Shown here in pieces: positions 9,135 through 17,809 of a stretch of DNA of 64,000 bases (positions are counted from its first letter, which is position 1; each line of letters starts with the position of its first letter). The notes below the pieces were generated by a model. It did not search any database. It was not told the origin of the DNA and worked only from the letters and a program-made list of their open reading frames with translations. Origin of the DNA: Trichomonas vaginalis G3. Lineage: Eukaryota > Parabasalia > Trichomonadida > Trichomonadidae. The translations under genes were made by a program, and so were the position numbers. The stretch spans positions 24,319,896 to 24,383,895 of the forward strand of contig NC_067206.1 in NCBI RefSeq assembly GCF_026262505.1, in the 5' to 3' direction.

Positions 9135-10723
9135 AAAATCTGCTCGATGGAAGCTGTCGTTATGCCAATCTGAGGAGCCCCAGCAGGTTTCATCGAACGA
9201 ATCTTCAAAAGAGCATCTTCCGTGAAAAGTGCTATTGGTTTTGTAAACTTCTTTGCTTTCAATTCATCTGGACCGTCTCTGTCACCAGTATATTGTATTT
9301 GAACTGTACCAACAGTTGAAATACCACCCATAAAGTCTTCTGAGTCAGCAAATGGAATGCCAAGCCAAAAGTTTGAACGGTCTCCATTTGTATATTGAGT
9401 TTTTTGACCTCCTGTATGAGTCCATACTTTCACATATGGCATAATAGAACTTTGCATTTCAGGGTTAATGGTTGTTGTGAAGTTGTTGTTAAAGTTCATA
9501 GCATCTAATGTCAAGTTGTATGACCTCATATCCTCAACTGTAGAATATTCTTCTCTTGGATAATATTTGCCATCTATGTTTATATGATATTTAATACCGG
9601 GGTTGTAGAAACAAGAATAGTCATTTATAGTTCGTCTGAACAGTACAAACATAGTATCTGCATGTTTCATTGCAGTTGTTAAGGCAATATCTGTTCTTGC
9701 ACCTGGGTCAGCACTTTGGTTTCCAACTTCACCTGCAAAGTCTTTGACAGATATTTGGTGTATAGGGAACATAAGTGGAACTGCAATATATTTGGCAGCT
9801 AAAGCATTTGAAATATCTGGGTCCAACATATAAACGGCAAGTCTGCTTTCTATTCTCTTGCATTCAAACTTTTCGCATGTAAACTTAACTGGGTCCCAAG
9901 CAGTTCCAGCAGCATTGAAATAATAGTTTACTTCAGTGTTGAAGTTTGAGAAACCAAAGTCTAAGTCAACTTTGTCTTTGCAAAAGTCACAGAACTTGGC
10001 TCCACCAGTTCCAGCTACAGTAAGAGTGAATGGGTCTTGTGTTGGTGCAATGACTAAGTTATTTTTGCTTGGAGTAAGTTCGATAGAAATTTTTCCTGCC
10101 CAGTTTGGCAAGTATCTTAAAAACCTGAAGATGAGGAAAGATGACAAAGGAACTCTAAGTTTCAGTTTTACTTTAGTGGCAGCAGTTCCATCTGAACCAG
10201 AAAGGTTAACATAAACTCCTGGAACGTTAGGGTCAAGTCTTCTTATTTTCTCAATAGTTGCATATTGGTCTGTTTGTTCTCTAGCTTGTGGTTGTACTGA
10301 GTTTCTCAAAGCGAACCATTCATAGTTTGCCCATGTTACTGTTTGAACTAAGTCAGAGTTAGAATATATCTTATATCCCATGAAAACTTCTGGAGCATAT
10401 TGGTATCCGACATAGAAAATTCCATTGCAACCTTTCTTGTCAGACAACTTGGCAGAAGGTTTTATTTCAATGTCTTGTTCCACGTATAAGAATGAGTTGT
10501 CAATAGAAATTATATGAAACCTGTCGCAAGCAATATCTACTGTTGTTGAAGAACCTTCTCCAAACTCACCTACGTTTCCATAAGAAACAGCAGTTGTATA
10601 TTCGTAAGTTCCAGGAACTATTTCTGACCTTCTAGTGGCATTGTCGCATTCGTTATACCATTCGGAAACATTTCCATTCATGGCATCCAAAACTGTTGGC
10701 GTTATATTCTGAGCGGCGTACAT
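9119..10723 (-). CDS. Major capsid protein, double jelly roll
   Basis: The 534-residue product is the size expected of a Polinton major capsid protein and shares a characteristic segment with the two other capsid loci in the window: KLRVPLSSFLIFRFLRYLPN followed by WAGKISIEL here, and FDMIIPVNDLLAFQAFDDYP followed by KSFGEIILKY in element 2. The rest is beta-rich with no catalytic motifs. These proteins form trimeric capsomers of an icosahedral shell. The frame is open throughout from an ATG, so the copy looks whole. Upstream on the same strand lies the 1103-codon gene, 32 bases away. Identification is by pattern within the window plus family knowledge; a structure prediction would settle it. 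Confidence 0.8.
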   Translation of the reverse strand: MYAAQNITPTVLDAMNGNVSEWYNECDNATRRSEIVPGTYEYTTAVSYGNVGEFGEGSSTTVDIACDRFHIISIDNSFLYVEQDIEIKPSAKLSDKKGCNGIFYVGYQYAPEVFMGYKIYSNSDLVQTVTWANYEWFALRNSVQPQAREQTDQYATIEKIRRLDPNVPGVYVNLSGSDGTAATKVKLKLRVPLSSFLIFRFLRYLPNWAGKISIELTPSKNNLVIAPTQDPFTLTVAGTGGAKFCDFCKDKVDLDFGFSNFNTEVNYYFNAAGTAWDPVKFTCEKFECKRIESRLAVYMLDPDISNALAAKYIAVPLMFPIHQISVKDFAGEVGNQSADPGARTDIALTTAMKHADTMFVLFRRTINDYSCFYNPGIKYHINIDGKYYPREEYSTVEDMRSYNLTLDAMNFNNNFTTTINPEMQSSIMPYVKVWTHTGGQKTQYTNGDRSNFWLGIPFADSEDFMGGISTVGTVQIQYTGDRDGPDELKAKKFTKPIALFTEDALLKIRSMKPAGAPQIGITTASIEQILAAGQ

Positions 10724-10755
10724 TTCATATGGGTAAAAATATAGAATAGTTGGAT

Positions 10756-13700
10756 TTATGTGTCATAATAGAACCCACTCGGACCAAGCTTTACTTTCTT
10801 CCTGACTGAGTTTTTAACTCTTCTTTTTCCTTCATTGCCACTACTTTCACTAGATGAAGTTACTTCTTCACTACTTTCACTTTGTTCTACTCTTCTCTTC
10901 TTCTTTGGTGTCGCTTTTGGTAACTTGCCCTCTGCTTCAAGTTGTTGCATCTTTGCCTCATGTTCACCTAGTATGTTGTAAATTTCCCATGTCCTTTTTG
11001 CCTTTGGGCTCTGGTCGCCCATCTCAGGTAACCTATATCCTAGAAAGATTTTGTCATAGTTTGTATTTGAGTCTTCGCGTATTGTTTGCATGACTCTTTC
11101 CTGAGTTTCCGGTTCAAGCTCTTCAAATATAGCTTGTCCATATGGAATAAGCTCGTTTCCAAATATATGTTTTTGTAGCCATTCTGGTTTTCTTTCCATG
11201 TTACCAACAATATCTTTTGTGAATGGGAAAGCTTTTACCCAACGTTTCAGGCTTGCGTCATTTATTTCTGTAGTTGGTTTTATTTTGTCAAGGAACATGT
11301 TTTTCAATACTAACATTTCATTTGGTACTGTCCATTTGAGTTTACTTAAATATTCATCCCTTCTCGGTTCATTGTCTGCAAAGTAAGTTTTTATGACATT
11401 TTGTAAACTTTCGTTTGCAAGGTCATGTACAATAGGTTCTCTTCCTTCTCTATCCCTAACTTTCTTTCTAAACTCTTCACCAAATATACCATCTCTATGG
11501 TTCTGTGTAGTTCTTTGAGATAAATGTTCTAGAACGTCAGGTGTTATATTTCCTTCAGCCATGTTCATTTCATACTGGTCCAAAATATCTGCATGTTTCA
11601 TATCTTTCAATGGCATTAAAGCCGCGCTGAAAATACCAGCTATATCTGGTTCACCATTGTCTTCCATTGCGTCTACAACTTCTTGGAATTGTGGTTGTAA
11701 GTTTATGAACCACCTATCCGGGTTAGCTTTATGACCCCATCTCATTGTAGTTCCATAGTCTGCAGAAACAAAAGTAGGTTTGTTTCCATATTGGTTAGGT
11801 TCTGAATGAACTTTAAACAATGTTTCATTTCTATATGTTTTGTCGAAATTTAACCTTTTATTTTCACCGAGTTCAGCCAAAGATTGAACGTTATATGGTC
11901 GTAAGTAAAAAGGGTTGTTGTATTTGTGTACATTTTCTTTCAGTACTTCCATTCTATGCTGAATATTTTCATCTGGTGTTGGAGTCTTTTGTATGTCGGC
12001 AAACATTTTTCGATATTCTTCTACTCTGTCAGCCGAATTTTTCTTAGACTCTTGGAAAGATTCCATATTCACCTCATACTCTTGTTGAGGGTCAAGATTT
12101 TTCGGCTGTTCCAAATCTTCATCTAGTTCTGTGAAGTTAGTTTCCAAAGGAGGGACTTGTTCGTTTCCTTCAGGCTCTTCTAGCTGTTGTTGCTGAACTA
12201 TTTCTTCCATGTCTGGTTGTATCTGAACTTCTTCCTGTTGAGTTTCTTGTACCTCATCTGGTGGCATTTCATATATTCCGAGACCGTTTTTAAAAAGTTC
12301 CCTATCTAAGTCATCCGGACTCATAAACCTTTCTTCTTTCGTTCCGTCTCTATTTTTTACGCGTTTCATGAAGAGAGTTGAATTGTCATTTAGCTCTGAC
12401 ACCAAATATCTCGGAGTAAATTCGTTCATGTCATTTGGATGATATGCTATTAAATCATATCCCTTAGCGAGCTTGTATTTTCCAGGTTTGAAATTATATC
12501 CCATTTGGTGCTGAGCCATAAAGCTAAATAGGTTCGGGTCAGTATTTCCTTCCTTGAACTTTCTAATAGCTTCTTTATATCTGTCACTAAAGTCAAGAGT
12601 ATCTGGGTAACCATAGTCTTCTTTAAGCATTTTTAAGAAATCTTGGTTTCCTTGTTCTCTACTTCTTTTATGTCCTTGCTCTGTTTGTTGTTGTTGTTGT
12701 GCTGGATTTTGAACTGTTGGTTGCTGTGTTGGTTGTGGAGGTGGTTGTTGTGCTGGTTGTTGTTGTTGTGCTGGATTTTGAACTGTTGGTTGTTGTGTTG
12801 GTTTTGGTGCATGCCTGTGTCTGTGTCCATGTGACGATGTAAATGTTTTAGGTAGTCCTGGTGCAGGTGCTTCTCTTGGAGGGTTTGGTGGTATATAAGT
12901 TCCACCAGCTGGCACATATGTTCCATCTGCAGCATAGTGTCCTACCTGACTTTTCGTTTTTAAGAAAGCATTTACTAGGTCTGTTTTGGTCTGTTGTAAC
13001 TCTTTTTCTTGACTTTCCACAACAGTTGCTCTAACGGCGTCATAGGCACTTTGAACTGCCTGTCTCGTTGCTGCATCTGTTATTTTCGTCATATTTTGTG
13101 CTACTTCTCTTAACTCTTTGTCGAAACCTTCAGACTTCAGTTTCTTTCCAGATGAGAAGTCGTTCACTAGTTTCACCTTACTATGAAGAGCTTCGAAGGC
13201 GTTCTTAAAGTCAGCATTTGTTAAAGCTTCATTTGAACTGTCTTCATCCGCTTGTATTTTTGTCCTTATTGACCCTATAAGCTGGGCTGCTTTAGCGTTG
13301 GCTTGGGCATCTAACCAGTCATTGTTAGCTTTTATATATTCTGCGCTTTTCATTGCCTTTTGCATGGCTGCGTCGTTATTTTTACTTTCTTGTGCTAAGT
13401 TTTCATACTGTACGGTTTGGTTTTGCAACTGTAAAAGTTTTTCTGCCTTTACATTTGCTTCAACTTCTTTTTTATACTCATCGCTATCCATATATGTCTT
13501 CAGGGCTTTTTGTTTTATCTCTTCATCTTTCAGTACTTTATATTGAGTAGTATGGTTTTTCAAATTTACAACATCTTGTTCCATTTTTGCTACTTCTGCT
13601 GCTTTTTCTGACACTTTTTTCGCATATTCCTCTGTACTTAGTTCTTTCAGTTGTTCTTCTTTCTTCTTTTTCTCTACGTTTAACTCATTGAGTTTCTTTG

Positions 13701-14067
13701 TGTGTCTGTCATATTCTAGTTTCTTTTCGTTTTCACTTATTTGCTTCTGTATGTCTATGTTTGACTTTTTGACATCTGATATTTGATTTTTGAGTGAACT
13801 CAAATTCATTTGACTTTGAGGGTTATAGGCTGTTCCGTCTGCAGCTCCACCATAGCCTGCCATTTTCGCTAAAAGTGCCGCTCTTAAACCTCCACTCTGT
13901 GCACCAAGAACTCGGTTTAAAAGCATAGGATTGCTTGACATTTGTTGCAACATAGTGGGGTCATTCAGCATTTGTTGTTGCAACTGTTGTTGTGGTGTCA
14001 GTTTTACTATTGGATGTTTCAATGCTCTCTTCCTCTTACGTATATTCTTACGTAGCTTACGTGGCAT
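10756..14067 (-). CDS. Large coiled-coil, glutamine-rich Polinton protein, 1103 residues
   Basis: The longest frame in the window. The N-terminus is highly basic (MPRKLRKNIRKRKRALKHP). Residues about 85-340 form a long charged coiled coil. Residues about 400-470 are proline/glutamine-rich with PTQQPTVQNPAQQQQ repeated twice. A globular region of about 450 residues follows, and the C-terminus has a basic nuclear-localisation-like stretch PKKKRRVEQSESSEEV and a serine-rich acidic patch. I do not recognise a family. Being the first gene inside the element end and transcribed into the capsid gene, it is a candidate virion core, scaffold or tegument-type protein; this is inference. The frame is whole. 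Complementary shadow frames in the glutamine tract are artefacts. Confidence 0.75.
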   Translation of the reverse strand: MPRKLRKNIRKRKRALKHPIVKLTPQQQLQQQMLNDPTMLQQMSSNPMLLNRVLGAQSGGLRAALLAKMAGYGGAADGTAYNPQSQMNLSSLKNQISDVKKSNIDIQKQISENEKKLEYDRHTKKLNELNVEKKKKEEQLKELSTEEYAKKVSEKAAEVAKMEQDVVNLKNHTTQYKVLKDEEIKQKALKTYMDSDEYKKEVEANVKAEKLLQLQNQTVQYENLAQESKNNDAAMQKAMKSAEYIKANNDWLDAQANAKAAQLIGSIRTKIQADEDSSNEALTNADFKNAFEALHSKVKLVNDFSSGKKLKSEGFDKELREVAQNMTKITDAATRQAVQSAYDAVRATVVESQEKELQQTKTDLVNAFLKTKSQVGHYAADGTYVPAGGTYIPPNPPREAPAPGLPKTFTSSHGHRHRHAPKPTQQPTVQNPAQQQQPAQQPPPQPTQQPTVQNPAQQQQQTEQGHKRSREQGNQDFLKMLKEDYGYPDTLDFSDRYKEAIRKFKEGNTDPNLFSFMAQHQMGYNFKPGKYKLAKGYDLIAYHPNDMNEFTPRYLVSELNDNSTLFMKRVKNRDGTKEERFMSPDDLDRELFKNGLGIYEMPPDEVQETQQEEVQIQPDMEEIVQQQQLEEPEGNEQVPPLETNFTELDEDLEQPKNLDPQQEYEVNMESFQESKKNSADRVEEYRKMFADIQKTPTPDENIQHRMEVLKENVHKYNNPFYLRPYNVQSLAELGENKRLNFDKTYRNETLFKVHSEPNQYGNKPTFVSADYGTTMRWGHKANPDRWFINLQPQFQEVVDAMEDNGEPDIAGIFSAALMPLKDMKHADILDQYEMNMAEGNITPDVLEHLSQRTTQNHRDGIFGEEFRKKVRDREGREPIVHDLANESLQNVIKTYFADNEPRRDEYLSKLKWTVPNEMLVLKNMFLDKIKPTTEINDASLKRWVKAFPFTKDIVGNMERKPEWLQKHIFGNELIPYGQAIFEELEPETQERVMQTIREDSNTNYDKIFLGYRLPEMGDQSPKAKRTWEIYNILGEHEAKMQQLEAEGKLPKATPKKKRRVEQSESSEEVTSSSESSGNEGKRRVKNSVRKKVKLGPSGFYYDT

Positions 14068-14333
14068 TTTAAGTGAAGTTAAAAAGCGGTTTTTGACAGA
14101 TGTTTATATGACACTTTTTGTTCAGCTCAAAAAACTACTCGGTCAAAGTGTTGTCAGTTTTGTAAAATAACCGTCCTATCTCATTCTATAAGGGGAAAAA
14201 GGCTTCTCAAAGTATACTTCCTTGGAACGCCTGTAACTTTTCCTGTAGCGACGATAGACCCTTACTTGTCCGGACAAAGTTATACTAAACATCTTCAGGG
14301 CTAGAAGGGGCGCAGCCCCTGGAAGCCCCACTA

Positions 14334-14336
<3 letters not shown>
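14068..14336. repeat. Right terminal region of Polinton element 1 (presumed terminal inverted repeat)
   Basis: Non-coding sequence between the last gene and the element tip. Read inward from the edge it begins AGGTAGTGGGGCTTCC and contains a small GC-rich hairpin (GGGGCGCAGCCCC) and the palindrome GTCCGGAC. The partner repeat lies outside the window, so terminal-repeat status is inferred from position. It has no similarity to the end of element 3, so the two belong to different families. Confidence 0.55.

Positions 14337-14375
<39 letters not shown>
14336..14375. repeat. Run of 40 T at the element 1 / host junction
   Basis: An uninterrupted homopolymer from 14336 to 14375 abuts the element tip. 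A six-base target duplication made of T would be invisible in it. The true length may be uncertain because such runs are hard to sequence. Confidence 0.9.
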
Positions 14376-14376
<1 letters not shown>

Positions 14377-14453
14377 TTCAATAAAACATCTATTATTTTT
14401 TTCAAGATATTTTTTTCTCTCCCAAAATTTGATATTTCCGTTTTAAATTTTTC

Positions 14454-16439
14454 ATGAGTGACGTAGAAGAATCAATTATTGAAAATACACCAGAAGAGGA
14501 AGATGCCAATATAGCTGAAGAAGAACCAAAACCTGAGGAAGAGCAAGAGGAAGAAAATAATGAGCATGTAACTATCGAAACTCAAGATGAAGATAATGAA
14601 AACAAGGAAAATCAGCAAAATCAAGAAGAAGATAACAATGAATCAAAGCAAGAAATTAAACAGAAACCAGACTTTATGCTTACTCAGAAGAGATTTGATT
14701 ATGAAAATGTTAAACGAAGAAAACAAGAATTAGCGCAAGAAAATACATCAAAAGAGACAAAACAGAGAGGTAGATCTACAGCACAGCGTACTGATGTAAT
14801 TTTTACAAACAAAAACATACAAAATCTCGAAAAAATTAAATTCAATCCGAAATGCACAATGATAGATCTTTCTTCTAACAAAATTGTTAATTTTGATGGA
14901 ATGCCACATCTTAAATGTCTCACTTCGATGCAATTTGATTCAAATCCAATTAGATCGTTTAAAGGAGCTGTAATTCAAGAGCGTCTTAAATGGGTTTCAA
15001 TGAAGTTATGTCCAATATCTCGCAATCCATACTTCAAGCTGATGGTTTTGGTTGCATTTGACAATATCGTCAAACTTGAGAATCAAAATGGGACAGTTAC
15101 CTACAAAGGATCAATTACAACAATCAATGATAGCAAAATCAACGATAAGCTTCGTGAACAAGCTTACAAAATTGCAGATCATCTTCGTCCAGAGTTAGTT
15201 GAAGGAAAGATCATTACAAACTTAACACCACTTCGCATGATCAACAACGAGGCAGATGAATCTTTACCAGAAGGCAGAAAAGTTGATCCTTCTCCACAAT
15301 TATTGGAAACAACTACTAGAATGGTTACAAAGATGGAATCACAGGTAAAGAAAGTTAAGACAGAACATGAAATGTCCAATTCGCAAAACAAACCAAGGTT
15401 ACAGAGTGTTGCTGTTAAATGCAATTTGTTGCTTAATGAAAACACTGATTTAAAGTCTTTTGTTAAGAAGGACGTTCTTAATAATGTTGTTGATCGCATT
15501 AATAAACTCAGACTTGAATTTGAACCAACAGAAAATGACGAAGAAGAAGAGTTATATGAAGAGGAGGAAGAAGAAGTTCCAAAACTTGAAGATCAATCAG
15601 CTGAAGAACCAAAGAAAGAAGAAGAAATTCATGAAGAACCAAAGAAGGAAGAAAAAGAAGACGGAAAGCAGCCAGATGCTGAAGAACAACAAAATCAGAA
15701 TGCCGAAGAAGAAATTTCAGAAATACAATTGAAAAATGTTGAAACCAAGCAAGACGAAGAAGAAAACGTCCAAGAACAAGTAAAGAAAGAAGAGTTGAAA
15801 CAACAAGAAGAGGAAGAAGAAGAGAAACATGAAATACATGAAGAGATTCATAATGCTGAAGAAGAAGAGAAACATAAAGAGGAAGAAGAGAAAGGAGAAA
15901 TGAAGAATGAAGAGGAAGAAGAGAAAGGAGAAAATGAAGAACAGAAACATGAAGAGGAAGAAGAAAAGAAGAATGAAAATGAAGATGAAGAAGTAAAGAA
16001 GGATAAAAATGAAGAAGAGAAACATGAAGAGGAAGAAGAAAAGAAGAATGACGAGGAAGAGAAAGAAAACAGTGAACAAAATCAGAGTGAAAAACCAAAA
16101 GTGAATGAAGATAAGTCAAAGGTAGAAGAGGAAGAAGAATGCTTTGCAGAGGAAGAAACTACAAACGACCAAGATATTAAAGAAGAGAAAGTAAATATTG
16201 AAGAACCAATGAATGAAACAGAGCAGAACATCAAAGAGGAGGAAGAAGAAAAGCATGAAGAAAACCTGTTTGAGGAAAACGCAGAAATACATGAAGAGGA
16301 ATATGAAGAAGAGGAAGAGGATGATATTAGTAACAGCATTGTCCTCAAGAAAGCAAAAAAGATAAATGAAGAAGAGGAATCTCTTGAAAAGGTTCTTGCT
16401 CAAGGTGCTGAATTAGATCTTTCTGTTGATGAAGAATAA
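14454..16439 (+). CDS. Glutamate-rich leucine-rich-repeat protein
   Basis: The 661-residue host protein has an acidic N-terminus, then about residues 110-230 with leucine-rich-repeat-like segments (MIDLSSNKIVNFDGMPHLKC, then a second, weaker repeat and a cap-like stretch with RNPYFKLMVLVAFDNI), a linker with predicted helices, and from about residue 365 to the end an extremely glutamate/lysine-rich region. The LRR plus cap resembles cytoskeletal and axonemal LRR proteins, where the repeats bind a protein partner; the acidic tail is probably disordered. The element 1 end lies only about 118 bases upstream of the start, so the gene may have lost or changed its upstream control region. Function is not recognised beyond this. 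Opposite-strand frames in the acidic tail are shadows. Confidence 0.8.
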   Translation: MSDVEESIIENTPEEEDANIAEEEPKPEEEQEEENNEHVTIETQDEDNENKENQQNQEEDNNESKQEIKQKPDFMLTQKRFDYENVKRRKQELAQENTSKETKQRGRSTAQRTDVIFTNKNIQNLEKIKFNPKCTMIDLSSNKIVNFDGMPHLKCLTSMQFDSNPIRSFKGAVIQERLKWVSMKLCPISRNPYFKLMVLVAFDNIVKLENQNGTVTYKGSITTINDSKINDKLREQAYKIADHLRPELVEGKIITNLTPLRMINNEADESLPEGRKVDPSPQLLETTTRMVTKMESQVKKVKTEHEMSNSQNKPRLQSVAVKCNLLLNENTDLKSFVKKDVLNNVVDRINKLRLEFEPTENDEEEELYEEEEEEVPKLEDQSAEEPKKEEEIHEEPKKEEKEDGKQPDAEEQQNQNAEEEISEIQLKNVETKQDEEENVQEQVKKEELKQQEEEEEEKHEIHEEIHNAEEEEKHKEEEEKGEMKNEEEEEKGENEEQKHEEEEEKKNENEDEEVKKDKNEEEKHEEEEEKKNDEEEKENSEQNQSEKPKVNEDKSKVEEEEECFAEEETTNDQDIKEEKVNIEEPMNETEQNIKEEEEEKHEENLFEENAEIHEEEYEEEEEDDISNSIVLKKAKKINEEEESLEKVLAQGAELDLSVDEE

Positions 16440-17029
16440 AATTTAAAATTAAAATGTTTTTGCTTATCTTAATTTATTCGATTTTTAGAGATTAGGTTTC
16501 TATAGTTCCAAGAGATATGCATTCAAACTAAAATACATTGAATTAACTGATATTTCAATTGTTTTGAAATTATTGGAAAATTCAAAATTCATTGATCTGA
16601 TTCCTACAAGAAGCTTGTCAATTATATACAATAAAACAAATTTGCTTGAGAATTTTTCAACTAATTTCATTTCAGAAAGTATAAATCTCTTACAAATATC
16701 AATAATTTTTAATCAATCAAATACAAAAGACCTGATAATAATATGTGTATATCATTTTCAATTCTAACTTGATTTTAGTTTTTTTCATGTAGTTCTCTTT
16801 AACATAACTTACTGATATAAAATGAGCATAAAAAGACGAATAAGTAATTACATCCATGAATGCACTTACCGTAATCATTAATCAAATATGATTTAAAAGT
16901 TAACAAGTAACTCAAGATACTTGCATTTGTCTTGATGTTATAGCGCCTTGAAATGCAGATTTTATCCTTAAATGTAAGGAAACAGTCTATTATGATATAT
17001 CAAGAACCGGTCATTAAAGATAGAAACAT

Positions 17030-17063
17030 CTAGTCTATGGTCTCAATCGAGGCCATAGACTAG
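17030..17063. repeat. Hairpin, 15-bp stem
   Basis: CTAGTCTATGGTCTC pairs with GAGGCCATAGACTAG across a four-base loop, with one G-T type mismatch. It lies in intergenic host DNA and may form in RNA or as a cruciform. Confidence 0.75.
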
Positions 17064-17447
17064 AAATACAATCATATAAACTTTTTCAAAAATCACTGCA
17101 ATAGAAAGATGTGAAATATGCCTTTTATCATTGTTAGGACTCCTTACTTGGCTTTCTCGTAATGAATGATATTGACAGATGTCGAGCATAATGGACGCAA
17201 TTTTGGTCGAGAACTTTATTGCCGATGAACTTCCTACTTTTATTGAGTCATCGGATTTATTGAATTTCTTTTTGAAAAAACAATTATTATACTATACTTA
17301 TATATTCTGATTGTTTTTATTAAAATTTATAAAATTTGTCACATTTCTTTATTTTGAAATAATCATAGTCTCATCACACTTTTCAATGCTCGATTTTTAA
17401 AAACTGTTTAAAAATGGAGCTTATATTGAAATAGTGTAGAGACTAAA

Positions 17448-17513
17448 AATTACCACAGACTATTTCAGAGGATTGAGTTGCCACTCAATCCTCTGAAAAG
17501 TCTGAGGTAATTT
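17448..17513. repeat. Long interrupted hairpin upstream of the phosphomutase gene
   Basis: The central stem TTTCAGAGGATTGAGT pairs perfectly with ACTCAATCCTCTGAAA around TGCC. The outer parts (AATTACC/GGTAATT and CAGACT/AGTCTG) extend it to about 66 bases with small bulges. The size and build resemble single members of the hairpin array at 30047-31329, but the sequence differs. Confidence 0.75.
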
Positions 17514-17798
17514 GCAAAATTTATATTATAATAAATGAGTATAAAAATATATCGCATTCTCTTCACAATTTTTGAAGACTATTGACAAGAAAGAAATGTG
17601 TTTCCTCTTGGCTTGATTTTGATGAACTTAAGATTTTAACGAATGTTCATCGGCTAACCCCCATCATGTTCGTTCACTCAGCTATCAAAAATTCTGAAAA
17701 AAATTTAAATGGGCCGTCACTTATGACTATTTTTCAGAAAGAAAAATTATGTGTTAAGTGGCCACTTATTGAATTTTGTTGAAGTGAACTAAAAAAAA

Positions 17799-17805
17799 TC
17801 ATTTA
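17799..17805 (+). promoter_or_regulatory. Trichomonad-type initiator of the phosphomutase gene
   Basis: TCATTTA fits the trichomonad initiator consensus TCA(+1)Py(T/A) and lies 5 bases before the ATG at 17810, giving an 8-10 base leader as is usual in Trichomonas vaginalis. Confidence 0.65.
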
Positions 17806-17809
17806 TTTC

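Larger units (their letters stand above)
1..14336. mobile_element. Polinton/Maverick element 1, right-hand part
   Basis: This is the right part of a Polinton whose left end lies outside the window. Reading leftward from its right end it carries a large coiled-coil protein, a double-jelly-roll major capsid protein, small hypothetical genes, a penton-like protein, an SF3 helicase, a packaging ATPase and a KilA-N gene pair set in repeats. Family assignment rests on the capsid, penton and ATPase set; no polymerase or integrase is seen in this part. The right tip is placed at 14335-14336, where the sequence read inward from the edge begins AG, as Polinton tips do, next to a 40-base T run. Some small genes, the helicase and the ATPase are broken, roughly ten breaks in all. 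The capsid gene and its 1103-codon neighbour look whole, which suggests a young copy. Confidence 0.85.
16440..17798. other. AT-rich intergenic region with two long hairpins
   Basis: No convincing gene is seen. Two strong inverted repeats stand out, at 17030-17063 and 17448-17513 (listed separately). Short open frames here have no supporting features. Confidence 0.6.

Noticed and set aside
12633-12935. Second minus-strand frame of 100 codons (His/Gln-rich)
   Set aside because: It is a shadow frame of the glutamine-rich repeat inside the 1103-codon gene.
14160-14330. Structured RNA gene in the element 1 end (GGGGCGCAGCCCC hairpin)
   Set aside because: Only one short GC-rich stem with no further conserved structure; better explained as terminal-repeat sequence.
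15179-16403. Minus-strand frames of 88-203 codons within the acidic host gene
   Set aside because: They are complements of GAA/GAG-rich codons, giving leucine/serine/phenylalanine-rich nonsense.
16564-16767. Short host gene downstream of the acidic LRR protein
   Set aside because: AT-driven open frame of low complexity without initiator or recognisable domains.
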